DNA from: Mesostigma viride
Taxonomy: Eukaryota > Streptophyta > Mesostigmatophyceae > Mesostigmatales > Mesostigmataceae
Direction of reading: 5' to 3'
Assembly: GCA_009746045.1 (NCBI GenBank)
Contig: RPFO01000692.1
Coordinates: forward strand, 64,001-112,500
Length of the DNA stretch: 48,500 bases
Part shown: positions 24,417-34,650 of the stretch, in pieces
How positions within the stretch are numbered: the first letter of the stretch is position 1
How the letters are laid out: every line of letters begins with the position of its first letter
The notes under the pieces: model-generated
Told to the model about the DNA's origin: nothing
Database searches by the model: none
The model's input: only the letters and a program-made list of their open reading frames with translations
Program-made: the position numbers and the translations under genes

Positions 24417-25604
24417 TCAATGATCAGCAGCCTTGCCCTTGCCCTTGTCCTGGGATGGACCAGCCTTGTCCTTGCTGCCACCCTGAGCTGGCTTGCTCTG
24501 ACCTTCCTGCCTCAGGTACGAGGGACACTCATTCCTGAAGTGACCCTTCCCCTGGCAGAAATAACATTCCACCTGACTGATGTCCCGTGAGGTCCCACTG
24601 CTGGGCCCAGCCTTGGGAGGACCACCCACCCTCTTGAAGTCAAACTGGGACTGTGGATGTCCCGACTTCGGCGGGGTCCCCCGTCCAGCCCTTCTGTCAC
24701 GCCCCCTCCTGGACCTTCCTCGACCCCTTGAAGAGGTCTCAGGCCCTCTCGAGGGCGCTGGGCCCCCGTGGCCCGATCCCCTCATGGACTTAACCGTGGG
24801 TTCAGTGGCCTCCTCATCACCCTGACGAGGGCGCTTACCACCCACGTACTTGCCGCTGAAACACTCATACAACTGGTCCGTCATGGCTGCCCAGCCATGG
24901 ACCTGTCGCATGTGGATGGTCACATTATCCATGGTGACCGGATCCAGCTGCAGCGACTTGAGAAAGTCGCCCATGGCCATCCGATCTGCGACGAAGAAGC
25001 CCTTGGCCATGGCGTCCTCCCTCAGCTTGACGAAGTCTTCAAAGGCGTGGACCACTAGCTGCCCCTTGATGGGCTTGTAGTCCAGGTATTCTTGCTTCAG
25101 GTGGGACCCATCTATGGTCCTCTTGTCACTCAGGAACGACCTGAGTCGCGTCATAAACGCCGTCCAGGTGTCCCCCGCCGCGTGTCGCTCCCGAACAAAC
25201 TTGAACAGCCGCCTCGCCGACTGCCGTATGTAGGCACTAGACGCCAGGATGCGAAGCTTGTCACCGTTGTATATCTCCGTGTACAAGTTCATGTCCTCTA
25301 ACATCCTCTCAGCATCCCGGGGCTGCCAATTGTCCTTGATGGACTGAAACTGGCCTAGCACCGCGTACCCCTCAGCAACGGTTGGTCGCTTAGGCGCCGC
25401 TTGATCTGCGGCTGGCGCGTGCTGCCCGCCCTGCGATCCTTGGCTCTGATTATCTGGCACCTCAGCCTGGTCTCCCAGCGCCTGGCCGTCCCCGCGTCCA
25501 TCGCGTCCACCGCGTCCATCGCGTCCATCTCGTCCATCCAGCCCAGCGCCGCGCCGCGCGAAGCCCATAAAGCCCGCTTGTTGGTTGATAGCTCCATCCT
25601 CCAT
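24417..25604 (-). CDS. C1 gag, 395 aa, with CCHC zinc knuckle
   Basis: From ATG 25604. The N-terminus has DGRDGRDGRGGRDGRGDG-type repeats. A UBN2-like copia capsid region follows (ILASSAYIRQSARRLFKFVRE, FLSDKRTIDG, MAMGDFLKSLQLD), then an Arg/Gly-rich basic stretch and one CCHC knuckle (CYFCQGKGHFRNEC) near 341-354. It packages element RNA in virus-like particles. The stop is UGA (24419-24417) followed by CUUGAG, and pol continues in the same frame, suggesting suppression. The frame is intact, unlike the C2 counterpart. Confidence 0.88.
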   Translation of the reverse strand: MEDGAINQQAGFMGFARRGAGLDGRDGRDGRGGRDGRGDGQALGDQAEVPDNQSQGSQGGQHAPAADQAAPKRPTVAEGYAVLGQFQSIKDNWQPRDAERMLEDMNLYTEIYNGDKLRILASSAYIRQSARRLFKFVRERHAAGDTWTAFMTRLRSFLSDKRTIDGSHLKQEYLDYKPIKGQLVVHAFEDFVKLREDAMAKGFFVADRMAMGDFLKSLQLDPVTMDNVTIHMRQVHGWAAMTDQLYECFSGKYVGGKRPRQGDEEATEPTVKSMRGSGHGGPAPSRGPETSSRGRGRSRRGRDRRAGRGTPPKSGHPQSQFDFKRVGGPPKAGPSSGTSRDISQVECYFCQGKGHFRNECPSYLRQEGQSKPAQGGSKDKAGPSQDKGKGKAADH

Positions 25605-25706
25605 GATGGCCTCTGTTCAGATCTGCTACAGCCAGCCAAGTGGCCAAGCAGCAATTAAAGCAATATAAGCTACTGAACAAGAAAGGAAAGTGCCAAGTGT
25701 TACCAC

Positions 25707-26626
25707 TCAGGCAAGACCACCACGGCTGGCCCCAGGCGCGTCCTGGTTCTCCTTGTCGCTGTCGTCGTCGCTGTCGCTCACCACAATCAGCTCTGGTACC
25801 CTGCTACCTGCTGCGCCGTCGTCGACCCGCTGTCGGCCCGCGATGACTGAATCGTCACCGTTGGTAAAGTAGACAGGTGACAACCCGTCGTTGGCACCCC
25901 GCGGATTGTATCTTGGCACCTCGTGGTCGCCAAGTGTCTCGTCGCCTAGCCCAGCGACACCCCCTGCTCCCTACCTCAAGGTCACTATCGTACCCAAGAG
26001 GTGCAAACTCTTCCCAACGCGTCACACGAACGCGAAGGGGCGGGGGCAGTTCCTGAAAAGGAACTCTTACTCTCTCCGGAAACCTGCCGACTCTTGTCGC
26101 GCGCTGTCCTCCGGTGATGGCTTCCGCTGTCGCCCCGACCTCTGCAAGCCGCCTGTAGTGCTCCGCTCCGCGTCGTTCACGCCTAACTGGCCCCGCTGCA
26201 ACACCCTCGTCGCCGATGCCGCCTGCGAAAGCACGTGGTACTCCCGCGCCCGCTACTGTCGGTACAAACTCGTGTCGCCCTGCGCCAGCTGCTCCGCAAC
26301 CTCGCCTCGCCTTGCGCCAACTCCGTCCGCACTCGCTCTGCTACTGCAGTAATCACCGTCTGGATGCCGACCAACCCGTGAAGCTCCTGCTCAAGGTCGT
26401 CGATGCTCCGGTGCTCCGGAATGACGATGGTTTGTACGTGTCGCAGAATTCGCTCCCAATCTTCGACCTGGTCGTCGACGAATTGCACGAAGCTGCGATT
26501 TACAGGCGGACGATCTGCAAGCAATAAAGATAGATCCCGAACGACACGACGTAATTCAGGAGAAATCGAACCCCCAGCAGACTGCCGAAACCGGAAATCC
26601 TGCTGCCGTTGTTCCTCCTGCACCAT
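25707..26626 (-). pseudogene. C1 ORF0 (frameshifted copy of a 307-aa upstream ORF)
   Basis: Starts MVQEEQRQQDFRFRQ at 26626 and follows the C2 ORF0 to AERVRTELA. Indels then shift the frame, so the continuation (ending in NQDAPGASRGGLA at 25707) lies in another frame. Function unknown; see the intact version at 46092-47015. Confidence 0.75.
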
Positions 26627-26717
26627 TCACCACCAGACGAGCTCCTCGTCGTCAACGCTGCACACCGCAACCGGCAACGACCCTCCTGGCCGTTCCGCTG
26701 AGACTGGTTGTAATTTG

Positions 26718-27412
26718 AGTTAACGTTCTTATCACACGCAATGTGAAGGATATGGTTGCAATGCAGCAATGTGTGAATATGGTTGGAAACGGAGCTTTGT
26801 TAAAATCGGATAATGTTACAGCGCTCACACACTTGAGGCTTGTACACGCGCTTGCCAAGTCAAGGCACAACACGTGAGGCGGGCTCGCAAGAGATGCCCA
26901 TTTGGCACTGGCCTATTGTTTATATACTTGTGCACTGTGCTTGCTAGTCCTGAGCAGCCTAGGAGGCCTGCTCAGTAATAACACCCCCGGTACAGTATTC
27001 ACTACCTGTACAGCGCCCACTCCTATACAGTAGGTCTGCCATACAGGCACAGTGACCACAGAGCACAGTCCACAGTGACTATTGCATCTGCACCTAGAAG
27101 TCCAGGACTAAGCCTGCGGTACCAACAGACCACAGGTTAAGGTTCCTATTTCCTGCGTACGACGTATCAATCCAATACCGTCGTAGGTACAGCACCTAAT
27201 TCCTGTCAGCCCAGGAATTACTGTCGACCCCATATGTCGTCGGCAAATATTCACGTCCGACTTAGAAGAACAGCCGGCTCGCGCTCGCGCGCGACCGGGA
27301 AGTCGGAACGCCATAACTTTCTTGATACTTGTCGGAATGAACTCGTTCCGGTGCCGCTGGAATCGCAGAGATATGCCGAATCAGGATCACGCCAATGCGC
27401 TTGGCGTTAACT
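26718..27412 (-). repeat. C1 5' LTR, 695 bp
   Basis: Uninterrupted LTR adjoining ORF0 (transcription on the minus strand). It contains three perfect inverted repeats: 26950-26957/26968-26975, 27158-27164/27179-27185 and 27197-27205/27212-27220. The right edge is followed by the CCACT target duplication. Confidence 0.9.
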
Positions 27413-27417
27413 CCACT

Positions 27418-27484
27418 TCCCGATGTGCTCTATACTTATTGTTTTAATAAAGAGTCTGGTTACCTTGGAGTTCCACGGTTAATA
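27418..27484 (+). repeat. B2 repeat, right part
   Basis: Continues B from TTCCCGATGTGCTCT to the end of the repeat (GGTTAATAG), matching 17790-17856 apart from a 2-bp insertion and one C/T change. It marks the right end of the PAT element. Confidence 0.88.
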
Positions 27485-27660
27485 GAATTATATTTTTAAT
27501 GTATATTTTTTAAAAATATAATTACTTACATCAGATTCAAGGCCGCCCACGTAAAAATAAACAAAGCCAACGCTACTGTCTGTAACAAGAGAAACCACGA
27601 CAAAACAGCTACAGCTGGCATGGGACACTCGATCCACACCAACCCAAACATATATAGAGT
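27485..27660 (-). mobile_element. LINE family B tail, next to the PAT right end
   Basis: Minus-strand sequence ...GCGTTGGCTTTGTTTATTT... then CTGATGTAAGTAATTATATT matches the tails at 12.05-12.11 kb and 19.56 kb. Coding sequence is absent. The tail abuts the PAT B2 end. Confidence 0.65.
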
Positions 27661-28260
27661 GTTGGCTTGCTAGCTGTACGTAGATAGATTAGCCCGGTCG
27701 GATTGTGTGTCCCCATCCATCCATCCATCCATCCATCCATCCATCCATCCATCCATCCATCCATCCATCCATCCATCCATCCATCCATCCATCCATCCAT
27801 CCATCCATCCATCCATCCATCCATCCATCCATCCATCCATCCATCCATCCATCCATCCATCCATCCATCCATCCATCCATCCATCCATCCATCCATCCAT
27901 CCATCCATCCATCCATCCATCCATCCATCCATCCATCCATCCATCCATCCATCCATCCATCCATCCATCCATCCATCCATCCATCCATCCATCCATCCAT
28001 CCATCCATCCATCCATCCATCCATCCATCCATCCATCCATCCATCCATCCATCCATCCATCCATCCATCCATCCATCCATCCATCCATCCATCCATCCAT
28101 CCATCCATCCATCCATCCATCCATCCATCCATCCATCCATCCATCCATCCATCCATCCATCCATCCATCCATCCATCCATCCATCCATCCATCCATCCAT
28201 CCATCGATCGGGGTTAATGCTCCGTGACTCCCCAACGGGAGCACGAGTCTAATTACTTTC
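27661..28260 (+). mobile_element. LINE family A tail with a giant CATC expansion
   Basis: The order is GTAGATAGATTAGCCCGGTC, a CATC tract at 27714-28205 (492 bp, 123 units, uninterrupted by eye), then GGGGTTAATGCTCCGTGACT and GAGCACGAGTCTAATTA. This is the order seen in the LINE-A tails near 76-228 and 9307-9440, where the tract has six and four units. Confidence 0.85.
27714..28205. repeat. (CATC)123 microsatellite
   Basis: A pure tetranucleotide tract. Its HPSI and MDGW open frames on both strands are artefacts of the repeat. Confidence 0.98.
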
Positions 28261-28912
28261 TGAATTAATATAGTGTGCATGCATGTGGACTGCAAAAATG
28301 GCTGACGGCGGTATGGCTGACGGCGGAGTTCAGATCTTTTGCATCTGAGCCCCAAATTCGGTCAGACCACTTGCATTCGATGCGCTTTTTTGAGACGCAC
28401 CCGCCGGTATAATCGGTTACGGCTGAAACGCAGTATTGCCAAAGTTATCACGTGACAAGCAGCTATGACGACCCCTAAAGCAAAACGGGGTTTGGAAAAG
28501 GAGCTTACCGGCTCCCAGCCCAACCCTCTCGCCATCGTTCTTGCCCAGCCGCCTGGGCTCGCCAACTCACCGCCAGCAGACCCATCGCCAAGCGCCTCGC
28601 CTGAGCCCAAGAAACCATGCCACGATCGCCACAAATGGAGCAAATTCTTGCCCGGCGACCAACTGTTCACCCTCCTCGAGTGGCAGAAGCTGTCGCCGCA
28701 GGAAGTCGTCGAAGTTCTCCAGTTCCTCACACAGGAGCGGAAGCTCTTTGTGGCCTGGAGAGGGGGGACGGCTATCGACTACCGCGACACGTCCTGGCTC
28801 TACACCTGTGACGAATCCCGCCAACGCACGGTTATCTTGACCAGCTACTACCAGCGCAGCTTCGCCGACATCAGCAGAGCGCTCAAAGCCCCCGCCCCCG
28901 CACAGCCGGCAG

Positions 28913-29611
28913 AGTTAACGTTCTTATGAAACGCAATGTGAAGGATATGGTTGCAATGCAGCAATGCGTGAATATGGTTGGAAACGGAGCTTTGTTAAAA
29001 TTGGATAATGTTACAGCGCTCACACACTTGAGGCTTGTACACGCGTTTGCCAAGTCAAGGCAACACACGTGAGGCGGGCTCGCAAGAGATGCCCAATTGG
29101 CACTGGCCTATTCTTTATATACTTGTGCACTGTGCTTTGCTAGTCCTGAGCAGCCTAAGAGGCCTGCTCAGTATTAACACTCCCAGTACAGTATTCACAA
29201 CCTGTACAGCGCCCAGATCCTATACAGTAGGTCTGCCATACAGGCACAGTGACCACAGAGTACAGTCACCACAGTGATTATTGCATCTGCACCTAGAAGT
29301 CCAGGACTAGGCCTGCGGTACCAACAGACCACAGGTTAAGGTTCCTATTTCCTGCGTACGACGTATTAAGCCAATACCGTCGTAGGTTCAGCACCTAATT
29401 CCTGTCAGCCCAGGAATTACTGTCGACCCCATATGTCGTCGGCAAATATTCACGTCCGACTTAGAAGAACAGCCGGCTCGCGCTCGCGCGCGACCGGGAA
29501 GTCGGAACGCCATAACTTTCTTGATACTTGTCGGAATGAACTCGTTCCGGTGCCGCTGGAATCGCAGAGAAATGCCGAATCAGGATCACGCCAATGCGCT
29601 TAGCGTTAACT
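28913..29611 (-). repeat. C2 3' LTR
   Basis: Starts AGTTAACG and ends CGTTAACT, with a purine tract on the minus strand just inside (29616-29627). Nearly identical to 47109-47807. Confidence 0.93.
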
Positions 29612-30358
29612 CCAATCCTTTCTTTTCTTGAGCTGTAGCAGCTCACACAAGTCTACATACAAACACACACAATGGGTACTGGACATCCTCCCCGACTACA
29701 GGTCACAGCCCGCTGGGCATGACAGTCAGCTTGGATTCCTTATTATATGTACATAGCACCCATACTGGTTCAGGAGCACAAACAAATTACAATGAGTCCC
29801 TATCCCTTCACGGGAGGCTCGTTGTGTTACCCATGTACAAGAGGTTGGCCAACTGTGGCAGCCCATAGGTGTTCAGCTAAGAACTTGAGAAGTATGTACA
29901 ACCTTCAGGACCTTAGGCGAAACCCCACAGATCACCCACAACAGCTCATCAGAAAACATTGCTGACCCCCAGACGGGAGTCGGCGCCGGTCTGCTGCCCC
30001 TTATCGAACCAGACACAACATCTACGCGAAGCACATGCAAAACACAAGCTCCTATACTCGTTCCAACCGTGGAAAATCAGGGGACCTGTCGCCACCTCAC
30101 CAGCATGGTGGATGGGTCAGCCAGTCCGTGAAACTCCGCCTTAAGACGGCACCAGGGAATCGAACCCCGCCCACAAACCACAGATCTGGGGAAACCTCAG
30201 ACTGAGATGAAAACCCCAGATAGACATCTCTCCATCAGAGACAATGTCAGACATTCCCACACCAGAGACATGTCTCACCCCTCAAGGTGTGCTCAGGATT
30301 ATGTACAATCAAGCTCCCAGCCTGATATCCAGAGACTTAAGCACCCAGCTCTCAGCTT

Positions 30359-33022
30359 TTAGACAGATAGACCGACTTGACAGTCAGCATTCATGAGCTT
30401 CCTCAGTACATTGTACTGGGCTGGGGCCTTGTGTGGCAGCTTTGTCAATGCATCAGCAGGGTTCTCTTCGCCAGGGATATGCTTCAAGTCAACCAACCTG
30501 GCCAACTCCTTCAGCAACAAATAATCCAGGTCCCGGCTTCTGGCCAGCTGCTTGTGAACAAACTGGACCATACCCATGCTGTCTGTTAGCAACAACGTCT
30601 CCATCTGCAAGGTCCAAGGGGTAACTGAAGCCAGCTCCAGCATTAACTCCTTTATGTACAGGCTGGACTGGATCCCCTCGCATATGGCCCTGCATTCTGC
30701 CACATCTGAACTGATACAGACCCTCTTCTGCAGTCTGCTGTACCAGCTGAACAAACTTGCCCTGCTCTGATAAAAAGCAAACAGAGCAGCAGATCTCCCC
30801 CTGACCTTGGTAACCTGGCGAGCATCCATGGAACTGTCAACAAAGATCTCCAAGGTGATAGGCTGGGCAAAGTCAATCCCAGACAGTATCAGATCAGGGG
30901 TACTCTCCACCAACCGGGCTATAACTCGAGGCTTCTCATCCTCAAGCACCTCATCAGGCATTCTGCTATGGACCATCAAAGACGGACCACAGATGCTGGC
31001 AAACCAGGCCCACATGCCTCTCAACTCAGGTCCTGCAGCCTGGGTGATCTTCTCTGGCAAGGCCTTCACAATGGTCTGTTTATAATCTCCTCCAGCCTGA
31101 AGCCTGATACTCCACTCCCCATCCCTCCTGAACAGGGTAGCCTGCATTCCACAGAACACTACAGGCTTGTTGGGCTCCTGCCACAGCTCCTTGCCCAGTG
31201 AAAACTTGCCACTGATGACAGGAATAAACTTCTTCAGCCAGGTCGTGGGGGCTAGCAAATGCAGATCATCTCCATGCAAACTAGCATACACTGGCAGACC
31301 CTCCCATTGGGCCAGCAGCAAACAGGGATCAACTGAAGACACTCTCAAGCCACACTCACTGATCAGAGCTTCCTGCAGCGTGAGTCTCCAGATGATTGGG
31401 CTCGACCTGAGTCCTTCCAGGCCCTTCAGAATAACCAGGAATTGTTGATGCAGCTCCAGCTTCCAGATGGCAGGCACCTCAACACAGTAAGGCTCATCCT
31501 GCTTCCACACCCTCCTGGCCACTTCTGGATCAGATTTTAAAAATGCCCTCTTGAAGTCCAGCAGCACTGATGACATAGCTGCTCCCCTGTTCAGCAACCC
31601 CACGTAGAGACATAGCAAAATTCTCCATGTGTCGTGTAGCATCCCTGGCGTGTACAGCTCCTCTCCTGGCAGACTCCCCGTGCCGTGATACTCATTCAGG
31701 ACAGGCCTGACATGGGGCACTGATACCTCATCCACAACCTTCCTCTTCAGCACAAATCTCAAAGCAAGCTTCCTTGATGCTGGGGGACGTCTGTCTGTTG
31801 GTGCAGCACACTCAAACTGCAACCACTCCTCCAATGCCTTGGAGAAGGCGAGCTTCCAAGCCTCAAACAAAGTAGGCGAGCTCATCTCTTGGACTAGCTG
31901 GTCATATGTCAAAGGAGAGTGTGCAGCAAGGCTCCTGTGAGTTATGCCAATACTGCTGGGGTGCAACACAGCTGGAATCACCAAACTGGCTGCTGGGGGC
32001 ACCTCCCCTTCATCCCATTTTACACCCTTGACCGGCTTGGCCCTGCACCTGATTGGAAATGTTGTCCTGAAATTTTCTAGGGGAATCCTCCCCCAGCCAT
32101 CTCTTTTCAGAGCTGTAGCTCTGATAGAAATCCCAGGATTGCCCAGAAAATTCTGACCCAAAATCACAGGGCCATCATAGTCCTCTAGGACAAGGAAGGT
32201 CATATCCACACCCATGACAGGGGCAGTAACCTCTCCCAACACCCTTAGATGCGTCCTACCACTGAAATCAGACACCCAGGGGCAACTTGGTTCTCCGACC
32301 AGCAGTTCTCCTGTATGCTGAGGGATCCCATGACATAAACCTGTGCATTGGTATCTATCTCCATGGCAGCTACCTCAGGTTCATCCAACTGGACAAGCTT
32401 GGACACCTTAGGCTCCTTCTTGGCTCTTTGCAAAGCCTGTACAATATCTGATAGACGCACACCCCTAGGCCTGGTGTCGGGCCGTTCCGGAGGTGCAGCC
32501 TGTCCGCCTGCTTGCCCAACCACCGTATGTGAAGGTACCCCAGGGGCCGGGCCAGGGTCACCCTGAGGGCTCGATACAGCTGTAGCACCCTGATCAGGAA
32601 GTTCCACGTCACCCCCGCCTTGTACACCAACGGGCACCTGGAAGAGGTCTCCTTGATTACCTCCCCGGGGACGGATCTTTGACCAGGACAGACGGTGCAC
32701 TGCTTGGGAGCCATCAATGGCCACCCAGCACTTATGGCCAGCGGCTTCTACTCGGGTCACCACCCCATCATGCCAGCTGCCACGTTTCCCTGGAAAGCTT
32801 GGTTCCTTCCACACAACAACCTGTTGTCCAACGTTAGGTTCTAGGACACTCCAGCCCTTGTCTTTCTGCCTCAGCTTGAGGAACTTGGCCTCTAGCTTCT
32901 CCTTCCATGCCTGCTCAGCATCAGCTGGCAGCATCCTGGTATGCAGCATAAGAGGATTGATGGCAATGTCACCAAAGAACATGGGAGTCCTGAGGTTCAG
33001 CCTATCCTCCACAGAACGTAGC
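30359..33022 (-). pseudogene. C2 pol, C-terminal part (integrase end, protease, reverse transcriptase, RNase H)
   Basis: 33022 down to about 32320 encodes the end of integrase and the linker; 32275-30359 encodes the rest of the protease, reverse transcriptase and RNase H (HGDD motif retained). A 2-bp gain in a GGGATCC context near 32322-32326 relative to C1 shifts the frame within the protease. The 33018-33022 edge is the GTAGC target duplication of the chromovirus. 29612-30358 is the 3' non-coding part, as in C1, with box-B-like GGTTCGATTCC at 30156-30166. Confidence 0.88.
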
Positions 33023-33593
33023 TGTTACGTCGCGTAACAATTCGTTGTAGTTACGGACGTAAATTAGGTCTTTTGCCTCGGTTGTCCCTAGGTTTACGTG
33101 TAAGCTCCTACCGGGACATTATTGTCCTCGTAACAGTACTGTGGTACATTGGGTGCCGTTGGGCGCCGCGCCGCGTACTTTACTAGTGGTCCTGATCCTT
33201 TGGTAGAATGTAGTGGACCAGCGTGCATCTGTAGATGTAGTGGACCAGCGTGCATCTGTAGGCGAGGGCCATGTCGGCCCGAGCGTGTTGGACCGTTGGT
33301 GACCATTTATGCACGTTCTACCCCTCGTGTGTGCACTCGGCGTGTGTTAAATGAATTAACACATTTAGGCTTGGGTCACGGCAGTGTAGTTGTGTTTCCT
33401 TCCTCTATTCCTGGAGTAAACGGGTTGTGTAAATGGCTTATGGCGTATTATAGTAACACTTACGTTAATGCATTGAGATCTGGATCGTCTCGTTCGTCTT
33501 TCGCTAGGGGTTTAGCTAGAGGTGGCTTGACTAGTTTAGGTAGCATCAGGCCAGGTAGAGGTAGAGGTAGTGGTAGATACCCGAGGCGTAACA
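33023..33593 (+). repeat. Chromovirus 5' LTR
   Basis: 571 bp. It contains a 27-bp tandem duplication (33208-33234 and 33235-33261) also present in the 3' LTR. Directly after it, TGGACTCGGAGGAATTT (33595-33611) is a candidate tRNA primer site because it begins TGG; the tRNA is not identified. 33612-34133 is leader with no gene seen. Confidence 0.9.
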
Positions 33594-34133
33594 ATGGACT
33601 CGGAGGAATTTTAGGTAGAGAACCAGACGACGATCCCCTGCAACATACGTCATTGAATCAACCCTTCCGCGTCCGGGAAAATGAAGACGACACCTACTTG
33701 ACAGGTAATGGGCGGGTCGCCTGCGAGCTGGGGGGGTAGTGCTGCCCGATTCGGGACACGCCCTGCCTAGAAGTTAGACCTGCTCAAAGCGGATGAACTC
33801 CTCACGTAGCTAGTTCCTTTTCCTTTTCCTCGTTTTGTTTTCTTGAGACATGTGGCCTACTGTCGTAGATAGGTGGTTTTGGTTCTGCGTTAGAGAGACG
33901 ACTAGCGTCTCGTAGATTACACTTTTCTGCATCGTGGTAGGTTCCACCTTTTCCTTCGTGTTGCTGCTCATTAGACGGCCGCACTCGCAGAAATTCACTG
34001 GGTCGCTGACTTTAGGACTACGAGCGCTGGACCATTGCCGCCCTCGTCATTTCGGTGATCCAGATAACCCAGCTAAGTCGACTCCTATCCCTTCCACTCC
34101 TATCGTGACTACTCAAGAACAAGGTGCGTTACC

Positions 34134-34526
34134 ATGAGCCAGCGGCGATCTTTTACTGCTCCTTCCCATTCTTCTAGTGATAATAGTCTAGCTAAATATT
34201 ACGTAGTGATTACGCCTCAATGGTCCTCCATTTTCCTTTCTTGGTCCGACGCTAGGAAGATTGTCCAGAACCGTGTATACAACGTAATTAGGTATAAGAA
34301 ATTTATGACCTTCGAAGAAGCTCAGCAGTTCCTTATAGATCATAGCCAATCAGATTTAGGCCTGCACGTATGCCCTATTCCTCATGGTCGTCCTCCCGTA
34401 GAAGCTCTAGTCTTTGCTACCCCTCCTTCTTCTCCCCCTAAACGGGCTGCATCCTCATCTACCTTAGACACTCCTCTCACCTTAGAATTCGGTTCCCTAT
34501 CCATTACTGTTGTTAAAAAGGATTGA
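34134..34526 (+). CDS. Chromovirus ORF with RNase H1-N/viroplasmin-like domain, 130 aa
   Basis: Residues about 21-70 read KYYVVITPQW, IFLSWSDARKIVQNRV and YKKFMTFEEAQQFL. This matches the pattern of the RNase H1 N-terminal hybrid-binding domain, also called the caulimovirus viroplasmin domain (YYVV, GI..SW..., V.G, KKF.T.EEA). The family binds RNA/DNA hybrid or double-stranded RNA. The rest is Pro/Ser-rich (about 78-110). It is complete and separate from gag, which starts 125 bp downstream. A role with the reverse-transcription intermediate is inference. Confidence 0.68.
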   Translation: MSQRRSFTAPSHSSSDNSLAKYYVVITPQWSSIFLSWSDARKIVQNRVYNVIRYKKFMTFEEAQQFLIDHSQSDLGLHVCPIPHGRPPVEALVFATPPSSPPKRAASSSTLDTPLTLEFGSLSITVVKKD

Positions 34527-34650
34527 TTTAAATTGTTTCCTTCTTTTAAGACATTAAAAGCTTTTTCCTTTCTTTCCTTGCCTTAAATTAGGCCTTGTCC
34601 TTTATCCTTGTTGCTTTCAGTTAGATTCCTAATCATTTACTTAATTAAAA

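Larger units (their letters stand above)
18337..27412 (-). mobile_element. Copia-superfamily LTR retrotransposon C1
   Basis: On the minus strand: 5' LTR 26718-27412, ORF0 (broken), gag, pol, 3' LTR 20077-18337 (split by LINE-B). The LTRs begin AGTTAACG and end CGTTAACT rather than TG...CA. The target duplication is CCACT (18332-18336 and 27413-27417). The two LTRs differ at only a few positions by eye. gag and pol are open, so the copy is coding-competent except for ORF0. Confidence 0.92.
13016..27484 (+). mobile_element. PAT/Kangaroo-type tyrosine-recombinase retrotransposon, split by copia C1
   Basis: Split direct repeats in the order A1 (13016-13396), ORFs, B1 (17725-17856), A2 (17857-18237), spacer, B2 (18271-18336 plus 27418-27484). 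This is the A1-B1-A2-B2 architecture of PAT-like DIRS-order elements, which transpose through a circular intermediate joined by a tyrosine recombinase and make no target duplication. The copia insertion divides B2 after CCACT. A1 and A2 look identical by eye over 381 bp; B1 and B2 differ by one substitution and one 2-bp indel. The left flank is a LINE-A tail and the right flank a LINE-B tail. Confidence 0.88.

Noticed and set aside
27609-28355. MDGW and HPSI repeat proteins on both strands
   Set aside because: Artefacts of the uninterrupted CATC tract; every frame is open and no unique sequence shows a domain.
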